Source: Dichetophora obliterata
Taxonomy: Eukaryota > Arthropoda > Insecta > Diptera > Sciomyzidae
DNA length: 64,000 bases
NCBI GenBank assembly: GCA_963920525.1
Contig: OY986436.1
Location: 95,363,342-95,427,341 of the forward strand
Direction of reading: 5' to 3'
Both the position numbers and the translations under genes were made by a program. The notes under the pieces were generated by a model. The model ran no database searches. It saw nothing but the letters and a program-made list of their open reading frames with translations, and was not told the origin of the DNA. Of this stretch, positions 32,927 through 43,800 are shown piece by piece. Positions within the stretch are counted from its first letter, which is position 1. The number at the start of each line of letters is the position of its first letter.

Positions 32927-35440
32927 CGGTGAATTTTTCAGACTGGGCAGCACCCATAGTAGTGGCGTCAAGGCCAAATGGAAAAATCCGAATCTGTGGG
33001 GATTACTCCACAGGTCTAAACGAGGCTCTACAACCGAATCAATATCCATTGCCAGTTCCAGCAGATATTTTTGCCACGTTATCAAACAAACGAGTTTTTT
33101 CACACATTGACTTGTCGGATGCTTATCTTTAAGTACCAGTGGACGATGAAACAAAAAAGCTTCTCACAATAAATACTCACAAGGGGCTTTACTCATTTTA
33201 TCGATTGGCACCAGGGGTAAAAGCCGCACCAGGAACTTTCCAACAGCTAATCGACACAATTCTTAATGGATTGGAAGATGTAACAGGATATATAGATGAC
33301 ATACTTATTGCCAGCAAAGATTAGCGCAGTCATATCGGCACTCTTAAAAAGGTGTTTCAACGACTACACAAATACGGGTTTAAAGTTAAGAGCACCAAAT
33401 GCACATTTTTATCCAGTGAAATCAGGTATATTTGGAAAATTGTAAATCAGCAAGGATTGCGCCCAGATCCAGCCAATATTGAAAAAAATTAAAAAGTTGC
33501 CCGTGCCTGAGATCATTTTTGGGTTCTGTTAATCATTATAGAAACTTTGGTAAGGAAATGCGAAAATTACGCGCACCATTGGATAAGTTGCTACAGAAAA
33601 ATGTTCAATTTGAGTGGACACCAAAATGTCAGCTAGCATTTAATCAATTTAAATCAATACTTTCCTCTGAGTTATTACTGATACATTACGATCCAGAATT
33701 GCCCATTCGAGTTGCAGCAGACGCGTCTAAGGATGGTCTCGGCGCGTATATAGCTCACACATATCCAGATGGCAGAGAAAAAGTCATAATGCACGCAGCT
33801 AGATCACTCACACCAGCGGAAAAAGGATACAGTCAAGTCGAGAAGTAGGCGTTAGGTTTAATATTTGCCGTGACAAAGTTCCACCGTTACATTCATGGAC
33901 GTAAATTTACACTTTTGACAGACCATTAGCCACTCTTATATGTTTTCGGCTCAAAAAAAGGCATTCCAGTATATACCGCAAACAGATTGCAGAGATGGGC
34001 TTTAACTCTTATGCAATACGACTTTGAAATCAAATATGCAAATACAAAAGATTTCGGTTATGTTGATATGGTATCACGTCTCATTGCACTACTTCCAAAA
34101 TCTGACGAGGAGTACATAATCGCCTGTACAAATTTTGAAGAAGACATTGAACATGATTTTGAGGACAGTGTCAAAGAAATTCTAGTCACATCGAAAATGA
34201 TTCAAGCTGCTACAAACCGTTGTGAAATTCTTCGCTCAGTCAAAAGATTTATTGAAAACGGTTGGCCGACAGCACTGGAATCAAACACTCCAAAACACTT
34301 TGAACTGTTACCCTGCTTTCACAGAAAAGAGTTACTGTCGATAGTTAAAGGTTGCTTGTTATTCGGGGAACGCGTCATAATTCCAAAATGTTTTCGAAGT
34401 CATGTTCTACACCAGCTACATCGTGGACGCCCGGGAATCGAACAAATCGAGTCATGTCTACTGGAATAAAATTGATGATGAAATTATGCAACATGTTAGA
34501 CAATGCCAAGCATGCGCAAGTGTAGCGAAAGCGCACATTAAAACTACTTTGCAATCTTGGCCTCTAACAAAAGCTCCTATGGAACGGCTCCATATCGACA
34601 TTGCAGGACCTCTTGAAGGAAAATACTATTTGGTGATCGTTGATTCCTACTCAAATCACATAGCATCAAGTGACGTCATTGAAAAATTGACATAAGTTTT
34701 CTCAAGTTTTGGAGACTGCAAATTATTAGTTACTGATAATGGAACACAATTTGTCAGTGGCCAGTTTTTAAAAGCCAGAGGCATCACTCATATCCGAACA
34801 GCACCTTACCACCCACAGTCACCCACAACGGTCAGGCTGAAAGATTCGTTGATACACTCAAGCGAGGTTAAAAAAAACTTCAAACGGAAGGAACATCATA
34901 TTTTAATCAATAAAAAACAAAACCAAAATTTCAACCGACATCATGAAGCTAAAAAGCGATCATATCAGCCTGGTGCCATGGTTTTCGCCAGAACTTATAA
35001 AAATGGAAAAGCTTTTTGGAGCCCTGGCTGGATTATTGAAAGAACTGGTTTAGTAAATTACAATGTATTAGTCGAAACCTGTAATAGTTCCAGACTTATT
35101 CGATCACATACAAATCAAATACGTGATTGCCTGGCAGCAATGGTTAAAAGACGGGAGTTTAAGTTGCCTACGGATATGCTACTCGATTATTTCAAAATCT
35201 GGCCTCAAAGTGAAGTAGCTGATAAACCAAATCAAGTGGCTGAGATGGAGCCAAATGAACAGAATCAGCCGGCATTAAACTCTGCAACCCATCAGCACTT
35301 GAAGACGCTGAGTCGGAAGACGATATTTTTAGCAGTCCAATTTCTGAATCGCATCGTGCTTCAGCGGTGTCTCCAATTCGAACTGGTCGTTTTGGAAGAC
35401 CTATCCGTCCTCCAGTTTATCTCAAAAATTTCGACACAGT
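32927..35440 (+). pseudogene. pol: Gypsy-1 RT, RNase H and integrase, continued
   Basis: Resumes at NFSDWAAPIVVASRPNGKIR. RT: CGDYSTGLNEAL, FSHIDLSDAYL, YSFYRLAPGVKAAPGTFQQL and catalytic GYIDDILIAS (about 33289). RNase H: VAADASKDGLGAYI, SQVEK then a stop, and TLLTDH. Integrase: zinc region with CQACASV, core MERLHIDIAGPLEGKYYLVI, LLVTDNGTQFVSG, then YHPQS, after which a small tandem duplication (CAGTCACCCACA) and frameshift near 34820 disrupt the region of the catalytic E (GQAERFVDTLK readable in another frame). C-terminal tail VFARTYKNGKAFWSPGWIIE. At least eight stops or frameshifts. Confidence 0.9.
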
Positions 35441-35453
35441 TTAATAAGGGAGG

Positions 35454-35550
35454 TGTTGGCAGCCCTGCTACAATCATCGTTGATGTTACCATCTCTAATT
35501 TTGTTATAGATACAGTTTGTCAATGCATTTTATATTTCCATGGCGTAACA
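35454..35550 (+). repeat. Gypsy-1 3' LTR, internally deleted
   Basis: 97 bp from TGTTGGCAG to GTAACA. The rejoined 5' LTR would be about 157 bp. The missing 60 bp run between two AATTT words, as in a microhomology deletion. AAGGGAGG just before it is the polypurine run. Confidence 0.9.
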
Positions 35551-35555
35551 ATATA

Positions 35556-36301
35556 CTATAATTTTTATATGTGTACATAATAGCGAACACGCTATTGACT
35601 GAGAAACTGGCTTCAATTTAAATTTTTTGGTAAATTCGGCATATTTTCCCATCTCCTGCCTAAACAGTAAAATATATCTGAAAACGATGTATGAACATAT
35701 GAAAGATCTTCCCGATTCCAACAAAAAAGTCAGCGGTCACATGCATCTACGATCAATGGTTTTGTCTTAAAATTGACATTTTAATAAAAAAATAATAATT
35801 TTCTTGCAAGCAGTTCGTCTGTTGATTGACTCTGATGCTGTTACTGCTTGCAGCTTTGGTTTCGTTGTTGTTGCGTGTTTCTTTGTAACTACAACAACAA
35901 TTGTGCGTTTTGATGAAAAGAGAACAACGTAGTTTGATTGCATTAACTTAACAAACCATAAAACAATGTAATTATTCAGCAAAATAATTGACACATTTTC
36001 ATTGTGATATTTTGTTTGGCAAATACAATTTGAAGACTTTTTGAGAATTCAAAAATTTAAATAGAGTTTTTGCAATTCATTAGTATGGTTAAATGATTTC
36101 ATATTGTTTAAATAGAATTCTTTAAAAATAAAATTTGTTAGTACAGTTAAGCACCCATAAACCCGCTTATGGTAGCTTTCGCTGTATTTAAATATGTTCA
36201 AAAATACGTTTGTTGAAGGTGATACTTATTCAACGAACAAATCCGATACTGGTTGCATAAATGGAGAGTTGCTTTAGCTTTATGATTGTTTGTACAAATA
36301 T
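35556..36301. other. AT-rich spacer
   Basis: No gene or recognised element. Short runs of GTTGTTG near 35870. Right flank of the gypsy-1 insertion site. Confidence 0.5.
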
Positions 36302-36305
36302 TTAA

Positions 36306-36771
36306 CCCTCACAATTTCCTTAAATTATAAGACAAAACGGCTCCATTGTATGCGTACGCATACACAAATACTATGTAACGAGTCAGAAATCGCAAACATT
36401 GCATGTGTGTAATGCACCAACAAAATCGTGAGTAGCTATTTGTTGTTTTTGTTTTGTTCAAAAAAATATTTGACAGTTCAGTTGTTCTGGACATGAAAAG
36501 TTACGTATTGGTTCTTGTGTATGCGCACGCATACACAACGAAATGCTTTGCAAGTAAAATTGTTTGCGTGCGCAAACACAAGAACCAATACGTAACTTTT
36601 TGTGTCCAGAACAACTGAACTGTTAAATAGTTTTTTTGATTATTTCAATATCTTAACCTACCCTAAATTAGATATTTAACTAATTTTCATTGTAATCCGC
36701 TAAGCATATATGACCTATGACCAAGTAAAGTTGCAAGTTCTATGCGCCCGCATACAAAGAACCCGTGAGGG
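36306..36771. mobile_element. piggyBac-type MITE flanked by TTAA
   Basis: CCCTCAC (36306-36312) and GTGAGGG (36765-36771) with TTAA on both sides (36302-36305, 36772-36775), the target and end type of piggyBac elements. Inside are a perfect palindrome TGTATGCGTACGCATACA (36347-36364) and a pair of about 60-bp inverted arms (36470-36530 and 36565-36628) sharing GTTCAGTTGTTCTGGACA and AGTTACGTATTGGTTCTTGT. No ORF. Confidence 0.85.
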
Positions 36772-36775
36772 TTAA

Positions 36776-37513
36776 TAATACCAACCTCAGTATATATACC
36801 AATACTAATATGTACGAAAAAGTTGTAAATAAGAACCTATTTTTTCAATCTTGTCGTATTTTCTTTGTGTATTTTCATAAATACAAAATTTCAATTTCCA
36901 TACAAATTTCATATTAAAATTTTAAAATATTTTAAACTTATTTGAATATTGGACCTATTACATTCTCTTTTTTACATAATACAAAAGTGGGTGAATTTGC
37001 ATAAAGCTGGATGACTAAAAGAAGGGAATTTAATAACTTTAAAAATCATAGTAAATGTAAAAATGGTAAAAATTTAATTTAAATTAATTTTGGCCTTTTT
37101 GCAATATCGCGGCATTGCACGCGCAACGACGATATAATGTTAGCATATTTCATTTCATACCCAAATTTATTTTAAATATACATGAGTAAGAATATTTCTT
37201 TATTTCCAGTTGAAAAATGCTTGAACAAAAATTTTTCATTACCAGCTTCCTATTTCTTATTAAATTTTTGTGCAAATTTTTAAAAATTACAAAATTTTCC
37301 GACCAATAGCTTAGAAATATTTTTTGAACTGTAATTAATCATACCAGTATCACTTTGATATTGAATATATCAATTCATAGTTTTAGCTGTGAAATTATAA
37401 AAGATTATTCGTCAGTATAACAGTTTTATAGCTATTAGCCGAGAGATGGCGCTAAATACCTCACATATTTTTAGGCATATGCTGAAATTAAGAAGAGAAA
37501 AAGCAACATAACC
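36776..37513. other. AT-rich spacer
   Basis: Nothing recognised. TATATATACC words near 36790 and several A/T runs. Confidence 0.5.
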
Positions 37514-37735
37514 AGCCCAATTCTGAATGATTTTTTCCCGGGGAATCGGAAAAGGGCGTTTTAATTTTTAAGATAAAGTTCAAAAACATTTTGGCAATTT
37601 TCAATGCCAATTTTTTTTTATCAACTGTCAATAGTCGTGAGTGTAGAAAAAAATTATGTGATATCTTCATCTGCTATCTTAAAAATTTAAACTCCCTTTT
37701 CCGATTCCCCGGGAAAAATCATTCAGAATTGGGCT
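37514..37735. mobile_element. 222-bp MITE with 60-bp inverted ends
   Basis: Left arm starts AGCCCAATTCTGAATGATTT and includes CCCGGGGAATCGGAAAAGGG; the right arm is its complement with few differences. The target duplication is unclear. Confidence 0.85.
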
Positions 37736-37849
37736 TAACAATAATTATATGCAAACTTTAACTCGCTATAACTTAAGAAATATAAATTTTAAGAAAATAT
37801 ATATAAGAATAATTAGAATTTATCTTGAAGGTCCGAGCTTCTTATGATT

Positions 37850-38245
37850 AATTTTGTTGTCATCAAAGAACCAAGGCATGCGCCTTATACAAACAAGGTT
37901 TGGTCTTTAACCTGAAAGGAAAGGGATAGATTTATTTAGAGGAATTGATTGGAACCATACGTGAATTATTGATTAGGTGAAACAACCTTGAAAGACAATT
38001 TGAATTGCTTTTAACCGAGGCTAGTGTTATGTCTTAACCTCGGCAAGCATTTCCAGCCCTGAGTTGTTCCTGTCCTTTAATTCCACATGTTCCACAATTT
38101 AGTTGTGGATTTTTAGTTTTCCATAATTCTTAAGTGTAGGAAAGAACAAAGAAAGTGAACAGAACGCTGCCCGAGCTCGGATTCGAACCAGGGACCTCTG
38201 GGTTGATAGTCTAGCGCACTCTTTACTATACTACAAAGGCCGACA
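37850..38245 (-). repeat. tRNA-derived SINE (second family)
   Basis: Minus strand starts GTCGGCCTTTGTAGTATAGT at about 38244, with box A TAGTATAGTAAAG (38233-38221) and box B GGTTCGAATCC (38189-38179), then a non-tRNA body. The acceptor arm ends do not pair, so it is not a tRNA gene. The 3' end is not defined; the lower limit is approximate. Confidence 0.65.
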
Positions 38246-38356
38246 AATTATAAATGTGTGTACAATGATTCAAAAACTGCACCCTCAAATTTAAAACGGA
38301 CTCAAAGGCTAATATCTACGTTTTCAGAATATTTATTCAAAGAAATAAACACCCTT

Positions 38357-38915
38357 ACCAAGCTTTATTTTTTAAATAAGAAATACAACTGAAATGCAGA
38401 TACGATGAAAGACATTTTGGAAAAAAAAGAAAGAAAAAAAGAAATCATGCCAAGTATTTTAGTATTATATGTTTTTAGCTTTTTTCCATACATCGAAAAA
38501 AATTAAAAAGATTTTGAATTCGAGTCAACGCGAGCATTTTCCTGTCATCAAACTTTTTTCCAATCGTTGAGAACCGAAAGACTAAAACGGTACGATTTAC
38601 TTAGGTTTGAGTTGGATCTACATTCATGTTTTGATATTGTTGTATTTTACAACAATTATAGGCCCGAGCTATGGTCTTGCCTTAGCCAATTCAAGTTTAT
38701 TAAAATCTTCACAAATTATATATTATTAATTTTGCCTTCTTTAAATTTTTTTTTAATATCAAGACCAAGCAGAACCAAGACTAATACAGAATAGGTATCT
38801 CCTGTTAGGATAATCCTAGTTATCTTCTCTTCATAGAAAAGAAAAGCTTAACCAAGCTTTATTTTTGAAATAATAAAAAAATCTACTGAAATGCAAATAC
38901 GATGAAAGACATGTG
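38357..38915. repeat. Diverged direct repeat pair
   Basis: CCAAGCTTTATTTTT.AAATAA followed by ACTGAAATGCA.ATACGATGAA and AGACAT occurs at 38357-38420 and 38852-38915, about 495 bp apart. Between them is AT-rich sequence with a short ORF (38567-38794) of no known type. Confidence 0.7.
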
Positions 38916-38946
38916 GCCAAAAATAATAGTATTTTAGTTTTATATA

Positions 38947-38971
38947 CAGCTGTAGTCAAAATAATAGCAGT
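38947..38971 (+). repeat. Tc1/mariner-like terminus, orphan
   Basis: TA then CAGCTGTAGTCAAAATAATA, the look of a Tc1-type terminal repeat (compare the CACTGGCGATCAAAACTGAG end at 13519). No inverted partner was found downstream, so it is probably a truncated copy. Confidence 0.45.
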
Positions 38972-39233
38972 ACTCTTTTATTCACACATGTTTGTATAGA
39001 CAATACTTGTCTACAAATTTCGGATCCGATAAACCCATTATCGTTCCTATATGTACTTTCATCGCTGGTTCAAAACCTGTCATCAGTTTCCTCCTATATT
39101 GTAAAATTTTCCAGATACAGGGTGTTTTACGTTTTTGGCAATTGTTTAGTATTATTGATTTAGAATCTAAGCTACTCACCATAAAATAAAAAATAATATT
39201 TTGTATTTTAGAAAAATTATCAAATTTTCCACC

Positions 39234-39512
39234 AACCACTATCGTGTCATGTGCTGCAGCAGAACTAAAATTTTGAGATTATCAAACGAAATATCAACAA
39301 ATTTTGTATCTTTTGTTTTAGCGGAGCTGTAATCGTCCAAATTTAAAATGTCTGTTTTTCATGTAAAAATACACTTAATCAACAGGTTTTTTCTAAATTC
39401 TAACTTTGGATGATAACAGCTCTGCTAAAATAAAAGATAAAAAATTTGTTGATATTTCGTTGGGTAATCTGAAAATTTTAGCTCCGCTACAGCACATGAC
39501 ACGATAGTGGTT
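39234..39512. mobile_element. 279-bp MITE with about 100-bp inverted ends
   Basis: AACCACTATCGTGTCATGTG (39234) and its complement ending at 39512. Arms continue through GAAATATCAACAAATTTT and TTTTAGCGGAGCTGT with scattered differences. No ORF; target duplication not clear. Confidence 0.85.
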
Positions 39513-39557
39513 CTCACGTATGTTCTCACGTAAGACTAAAGGAAAAGAAAATTAAAT

Positions 39558-39815
39558 ACATATTTCTATTTTTAAAATACTAAACCTTTAAAAAAACAAA
39601 CATACTTTGTTTTGTAGTTCTATAAAAATGTACATTGTAGGTGCATACTATTTTGAGTGTGTACGGAGTATACAAAAGTATTGTACACATATTTCTATTT
39701 TTATAATACTAAACCTTTAAAAAACAAACATACTTTGTTTTGTAGTCCTATAAAAATGTACATTGTAGGTGCATACTATTTTGAGTGTGTACGGAGTATA
39801 CAAAGGTATGCAATA
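39558..39815. repeat. 129-bp tandem duplication
   Basis: ACATATTTCTATTTTTA begins at 39558 and again at 39687; both copies run through AAAATGTACATTGTAGGTGC to GTGTACGGAGTATACAAA with few differences. Confidence 0.92.
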
Positions 39816-40834
39816 CTTTTGTATTAAAAAATAAAATAAAAAATGAACATTTATTATTATAGTAAACTTCAATTAATTATTATAAACTTGAATATTCAAA
39901 TAATACTCTTTTATATCCATATCCTTTTAATAAAAAAAATTATTTGTAAAAACTTAAATTTTCATATTAATAACCACTTTCGGTTTCGGCCGAATATTCG
40001 GTTCCAAAATTTCGATTTCGGTCGGACACTATATATAGCACTTCTATACCAGCCACGAATTCTTTTATGCGCTACAAACGTTTTCACAGTGTTAATATAC
40101 TCTGACCTCTTCAGGACAGATTTAAATAAAAATTTTTTTATTTAGGTTGAAAAATATTGACTTTTGGTAAAATTGTATATTTTACTATTGTATAGATTTC
40201 GTCCTTAAAAGTTTTGATATATAAAGCTCTTTTGTAAATTACTAAATTATATTTTACAATGTTACTTTATAATTTTTGTTTTTTTTTTTGTTGTATATAC
40301 ATTTATTTTGTTTTGGCTCTAGATCTGCGAGTTAATAAATTTTAAGTAGAAAAACTTTTTTAGTTTTTAATTATAAACTAAAAATAGTTTCTTGATTTTA
40401 ATTGCCATCTTATTAAGATCGCGCATGCAAAACAACTAAACGGAACAGCACGCGACCGCAAACCGTTAGCATGAACTCTGGACAGCTATTGAAAGTTTGT
40501 TTGGCGTAGCGCAATATTGCGCTACCAGTGTTGCCGTTTTAGCTATTATAGCCATAAGTGGCTATGTTTTTTTCGCTGTCAGTTTTTAAAATGATTTAAA
40601 ATTTGTTCGAGAGAGGAAATTTTCTCTTCATGTAAACACGACCTACCAGTGATTCCAATCGTGCAGCACACGGCAAGAGTATGCAATAATTTTACATATG
40701 GCAACTCAAATCACGAGTCACTAAAGAGTAGGGTAGAAGGGGAGGCTTCGACACTCTAACAAAAAAATAATTTTTTCTTCTAAATGCAATGGGACTGGTT
40801 TTTTTGAAAGCAAATATGTGCGGCTACGTTGAAA
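39816..40834. other. AT-rich stretch with one perfect palindrome
   Basis: No coding evidence; the ORF at 39843-40145 is low-complexity. A perfect 20-bp palindrome GTAGCGCAATATTGCGCTAC lies at 40506-40525. CGGTTTCGGCCGAATATTCG near 39980 is a second palindromic patch. Confidence 0.5.
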
Positions 40835-40846
40835 AATTACCAAAAT

Positions 40847-43800
40847 ACAGAAATACAACAACAAATGTGACATTATGAAATGGAGGAAAAACTGAGAAAT
40901 TGACGCTTCAAATCTCATCGCCCCGATGGTGCAGTGCGTTAGCGCGCGCTTGCACGGGTATCACAAAGATTTCTGATGACGCTTTTAGCAGAGTAGAAAT
41001 TGCAATCAGATCAGCTAGTGATTTTTTCCTTTTCATATTGAAAAAACTTTGTTGTTGTTGTTGTTTCTTTGGAAAAATTCGTTAGAACAATTAATTGTTC
41101 TAACTTTGACCTTAAGCTCAATAAACGATTTTAAACTATCAAACAACTAGAATTTGTATTTAAAATCAAGTATGATTTAAACTATCAAACATTTAGAATT
41201 TGTATTTAAATCATATAAAGTCAACATAATTAATATAGAGGTCATTTAGAAAAAACTTTAATCAAATGGTAGAGCTCGACCAAACGGAAACAGCTGAAAA
41301 CAAAATCAGCAAAAATTCTAAAAAACAACTTCAGTAAACATGCTTTGTTAGTGCAGACTTCCAGCAGGCTGTTGGACTACATATAATAACATAAGCATAG
41401 AAACTAAAGTAAAACAGAAATACAACAACAAATGTGACATTATGAAATGGAGGAAAAACTGAGAAATTGACGCTTCAAATCTCATCGCCCCGATGGTGCA
41501 GTGCGTTAGCGCGCGCTTGCACGGGTATCACAAAGATTTCTGATGACGCTTTTAGCAGAGTAGAAATTGCAATCAGATCAGCTAGTGATTTTTTTCCTTT
41601 TCATATTGAAAAAACTTTGTTGTTGTTGTTGTTTCTTTGGAAAAATTCGTTAGAACAATTAATTGTTCTAACTTTGACCTTAAGCTCAATAAACGATTTT
41701 AAACTATCAAACAACTAGAATTTGTATTTAAAATCAAGTATGATTTAAACTATCAAACATTTAGAATTTGTATTTAAATCATATAAAGTCAACATAATTA
41801 ATATAGAGGTCATTTAGAAAAAACTTTAATCAAATGGTAGAGCTCGACCAAACGGAAACAGCTGAAAACAAAATCAGCAAAAATTCTAAAAAACAACTTC
41901 AGTAAACATGCTTTGTTAGTGCAGACTTCCAGCAGGCTGTTGGACTACATATAATAACATAAGCATAGAAACTAAAGTAAAACAGAAATACAACAACAAA
42001 TGTGACATTATGAAATGGAGGAAAAACTGAGAAATTGACGCTTCAAATCTCATCGCCCCGATGGTGCAGTGCGTTAGCGCGCGCTTGCACGGGTATCACA
42101 AAGATTTCTGATGACGCTTTTAGCAGAGTAGAAATTGCAATCAGATCAGCTAGTGATTTTTTCCTTTTCATATTGAAAAAACTTTGTTGTTGTTGTTGTA
42201 TCTTTGGAAAAATTCGTTAGAACAATTAATTGTTCTAACTTTGACCTTAAGCTCAATAAACGATTTTAAACTATCAAACAACTAGAATTTGTATTTAAAA
42301 TCAAGTATGATTTAAACTATCAAACATTTAGAATTTGTATTTAAATCATATAAAGTCAACATAATTAATATAGAGGTCATTTAGAAAAAACTTTAATCAA
42401 ATGGTAGAGCTCGACCAAACGGAAACAGCTGAAAACAAAATCAGCAAAAATTCTAAAAAACAACTTCAGTAAACATGCTTTGTTAGTGCAGACTTCCAGC
42501 AGGCTGTTGGACTACATATAATAACATAAGCATAGAAACTAAAGTAAAACAGAAATACAACAACAAATGTGACATTATGAAATGGAGGAAAAACTGAGAA
42601 ATTGACGCTTCAAATCTCATCGCCCCGATGGTGCAGTGCGTTAGCGCGCGCTTGCACGGGTATCACAAAGATTTCTGATGACGCTTTTAGCAGAGTAGAA
42701 ATTGCAATCAGATCAGCTAGTGATTTTTTTCCTTTTCATATTGAAAAAACTTTGTTGTTGTTGTTGTTTCTTTGGAAAAATTCGTTAGAACAATTAATTG
42801 TTCTAACTTTGACCTTAAGCTCAATAAACGATTTTAAACTATCAAACAACTAGAATTTGTATTTAAAATCAAGTATGATTTAAACTATCAAACATTTAGA
42901 ATTTGTATTTAAATCATATAAAGTCAACATAATTAATATAGAGGTCATTTAGAAAAAACTTTAATCAAATGGTAGAGCTCGACCAAACGGAAACAGCTGA
43001 AAACAAAATCAGCAAAAATTCTAAAAAACAACTTCAGTAAACATGCTTTGTTAGTGCAGACTTCCAGCAGGCTGTTGGACTACATATAATAACATAAGCA
43101 TAGAAACTAAAGTAAAACAGAAATACAACAACAAATGTGACATTATGAAATGGAGGAAAAACTGAGAAATTGACGCTTCAAATCTCATCGCCCCGATGGT
43201 GCAGTGCGTTAGCGCGCGCTTGCACGGGTATCACAAAGATTTCTGATGACGCTTTTAGCAGAGTAGAAATTGCAATCAGATCAGCTAGTGATTTTTTCCT
43301 TTTCATATTGAAAAAACTTTGTTGTTGTTGTTGTTTCTTTGGAAAAATTCGTTAGAACAATTAATTGTTCTAACTTTGACCTTAAGCTCAATAAACGATT
43401 TTAAACTATCAAACAACTAGAATTTGTATTTAAAATCAAGTATGATTTAAACTATCAAACATTTAGAATTTGTATTTAAATCATATAAAGTCAACATAAT
43501 TAATATAGAGGTCATTTAGAAAAAACTTTAATCAAATGGTAGAGCTCGACCAAACGGAAACAGCTGAAAACAAAATCAGCAAAAATTCTAAAAAACAACT
43601 TCAGTAAACATGCTTTGTTAGTGCAGACTTCCAGCAGGCTGTTGGACTACATATAATAACATAAGCATAGAAACTAAAGTAAAACAGAAATACAACAACA
43701 AATGTGACATTATGAAATGGAGGAAAAACTGAGAAATTGACGCTTCAAATCTCATCGCCCCGATGGTGCAGTGCGTTAGCGCGCGCTTGCACGGGTATCA

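Larger units (their letters stand above)
10671..35550 (+). mobile_element. Ty3/gypsy element gypsy-1, expanded by nested insertions
   Basis: LTRs start TGTTGGCAGCCCTGCTACAA and end GTAACA. A 5-bp direct repeat ATATA flanks it (10666-10670 and 35551-35555). Order: split 5' LTR, primer-binding region TTGGCGACGAGGATAG (from 20975), gag, protease, RT, RNase H, integrase, polypurine run AAGGGAGG (35446-35453), 3' LTR. Removing the 10,143-bp DNA transposon and 10,351-bp gypsy-2 with their target duplications leaves about 4.4 kb, a normal Ty3/gypsy size. Gag and pol resemble the insect elements often annotated as K02A2.6-like. All coding parts are broken. Confidence 0.9.

Noticed and set aside
38169..38244. 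Functional tRNA gene on the minus strand
   Set aside because: Box B is perfect, but the acceptor ends (GGCCTTT against CTCGGGC) do not pair; it is better explained as a SINE head.
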